Notes under the pieces: generated by a model
Told to the model about the DNA's origin: nothing
The model's database searches: none
Seen by the model: the letters and a program-made list of their open reading frames with translations, nothing else
NCBI GenBank assembly: GCA_036365145.1
Contig: JAEOAD010000001.1
Location: forward strand, 105,773,001-105,837,000
Direction: 5' to 3'
DNA from: Orientallactaga sibirica
Lineage: Eukaryota > Chordata > Mammalia > Rodentia > Dipodidae
DNA: 64,000 nucleotides
Program-made: the position numbers and the translations under genes
In this document: positions 63,660 to 64,000 of the stretch, in pieces
Layout of the letters: every line of letters starts with the position of its first letter
How positions within the stretch are numbered: position 1 is the first letter of the stretch

Positions 63660-64000
63660 TATCTCAGGTCACAAGGACCTTTCAAAGTGAGGTACCCAGA
63701 CCTCCTGAGGCCCTTCCAGCCTTGGGACACTCTGAGACCAACCCAGGCCCAGCATGGAATCAATCTTTCACTCCAGTGATATTTTCCCAGTGCTCTCCCT
63801 GTGCCCAGAGCCCTGCTGTGAGCTGGGATAGTAAGGGCAGGATGGACAGGATCCCTAAGGAGCTTGGGGGACAGGAGATCCCGGGTACCTGTAAGAGGTC
63901 TTCACAGCTCCAGATCACCGTTCAGAGTTCCAGAACCTGTATTACCTTTGCATTGGGTGTAACCAGATACCAAGGAAACTGCTCAAAGGAGGAAAGGCTT
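63660..64000. other. Unique sequence to the window end
   Basis: No repeat or gene recognised. Confidence 0.5.

Noticed and set aside
1..64000. A bacterial-style gene system, integrated virus with intact genes, or rRNA operon
   Set aside because: No coding density, no viral gag/pol/env frames and no rRNA wording. SINE, L1 and MaLR content shows mammalian nuclear DNA.

Overview
This is mammalian nuclear DNA from a rodent. It was read entirely by eye, and family names come from memory of consensus sequences rather than from a search. Two abundant short repeats point to the jerboas (Dipodoidea, most likely Jaculus or a close relative). One is a B1 with the core AATTCCAGGTCAGCCTGG. The other is a tRNA-derived SINE of the B2 superfamily, opening GGCTGGAGAGATGGCTTAG and ending in a pyrimidine tract plus AATAAATAAA, which fits the DIP family described from jerboas. 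B4-type and ID-type SINEs and MIR are also present.

I find no convincing protein-coding gene, exon chain, rRNA or functional tRNA. The window reads as intergenic or deep intronic sequence built from layers of transposable elements separated by unique stretches. Positions 1-8,320 are old LINE-1 pieces carrying SINEs and three antisense MaLR-type solo LTRs. Positions 8,320-26,930 are mostly unique sequence with scattered SINEs, a rodent L1 3' end (about 23,960-24,778) and microsatellites. Positions 26,932-28,976 and 38,281-40,039 are two LTR-internal-LTR elements of one non-autonomous ERVL-MaLR-like family. They lie antisense, and each has a primer-binding site resembling the tRNA-Leu(UAA) complement. 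Positions 28,977-38,280 are largely unique and hold a sense MaLR LTR and a possible ancient CR1/L3-like core.

Positions 40,310-41,570 hold two B4 elements and a SINE with CA repeats. About 41,970-43,330 is a 65-bp minisatellite of roughly 21 units with an internal ten-unit duplication. Positions 45,786-52,600 are one fragmented antisense LINE-1 that has absorbed B1, B4 and DIP-like SINEs. It also appears to contain an intronless processed copy of a cellular mRNA (about 47,912-50,542), itself hit by four B1 copies. Positions 52,600-64,000 are unique sequence with SINEs, MIRs, a 42-bp minisatellite (60,521-60,747) and a 21-bp tandem repeat (63,131-63,193). Each unit of that last repeat holds a GGGTCA-A-GGGTCA direct repeat, the DR1 layout bound by nuclear receptors.

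There is no operon-like or pathway-like gene cooperation to describe. What the sequence does show is insertion history: target-site duplications and nesting give a relative order (L1 and MIR oldest, then the retrocopy, MaLR and B4, then B1 and DIP). No new defence or gene system was found. The best leads are the paired LTR elements, the DR1 array, the retrocopy of unidentified parent gene and the structured minisatellite.
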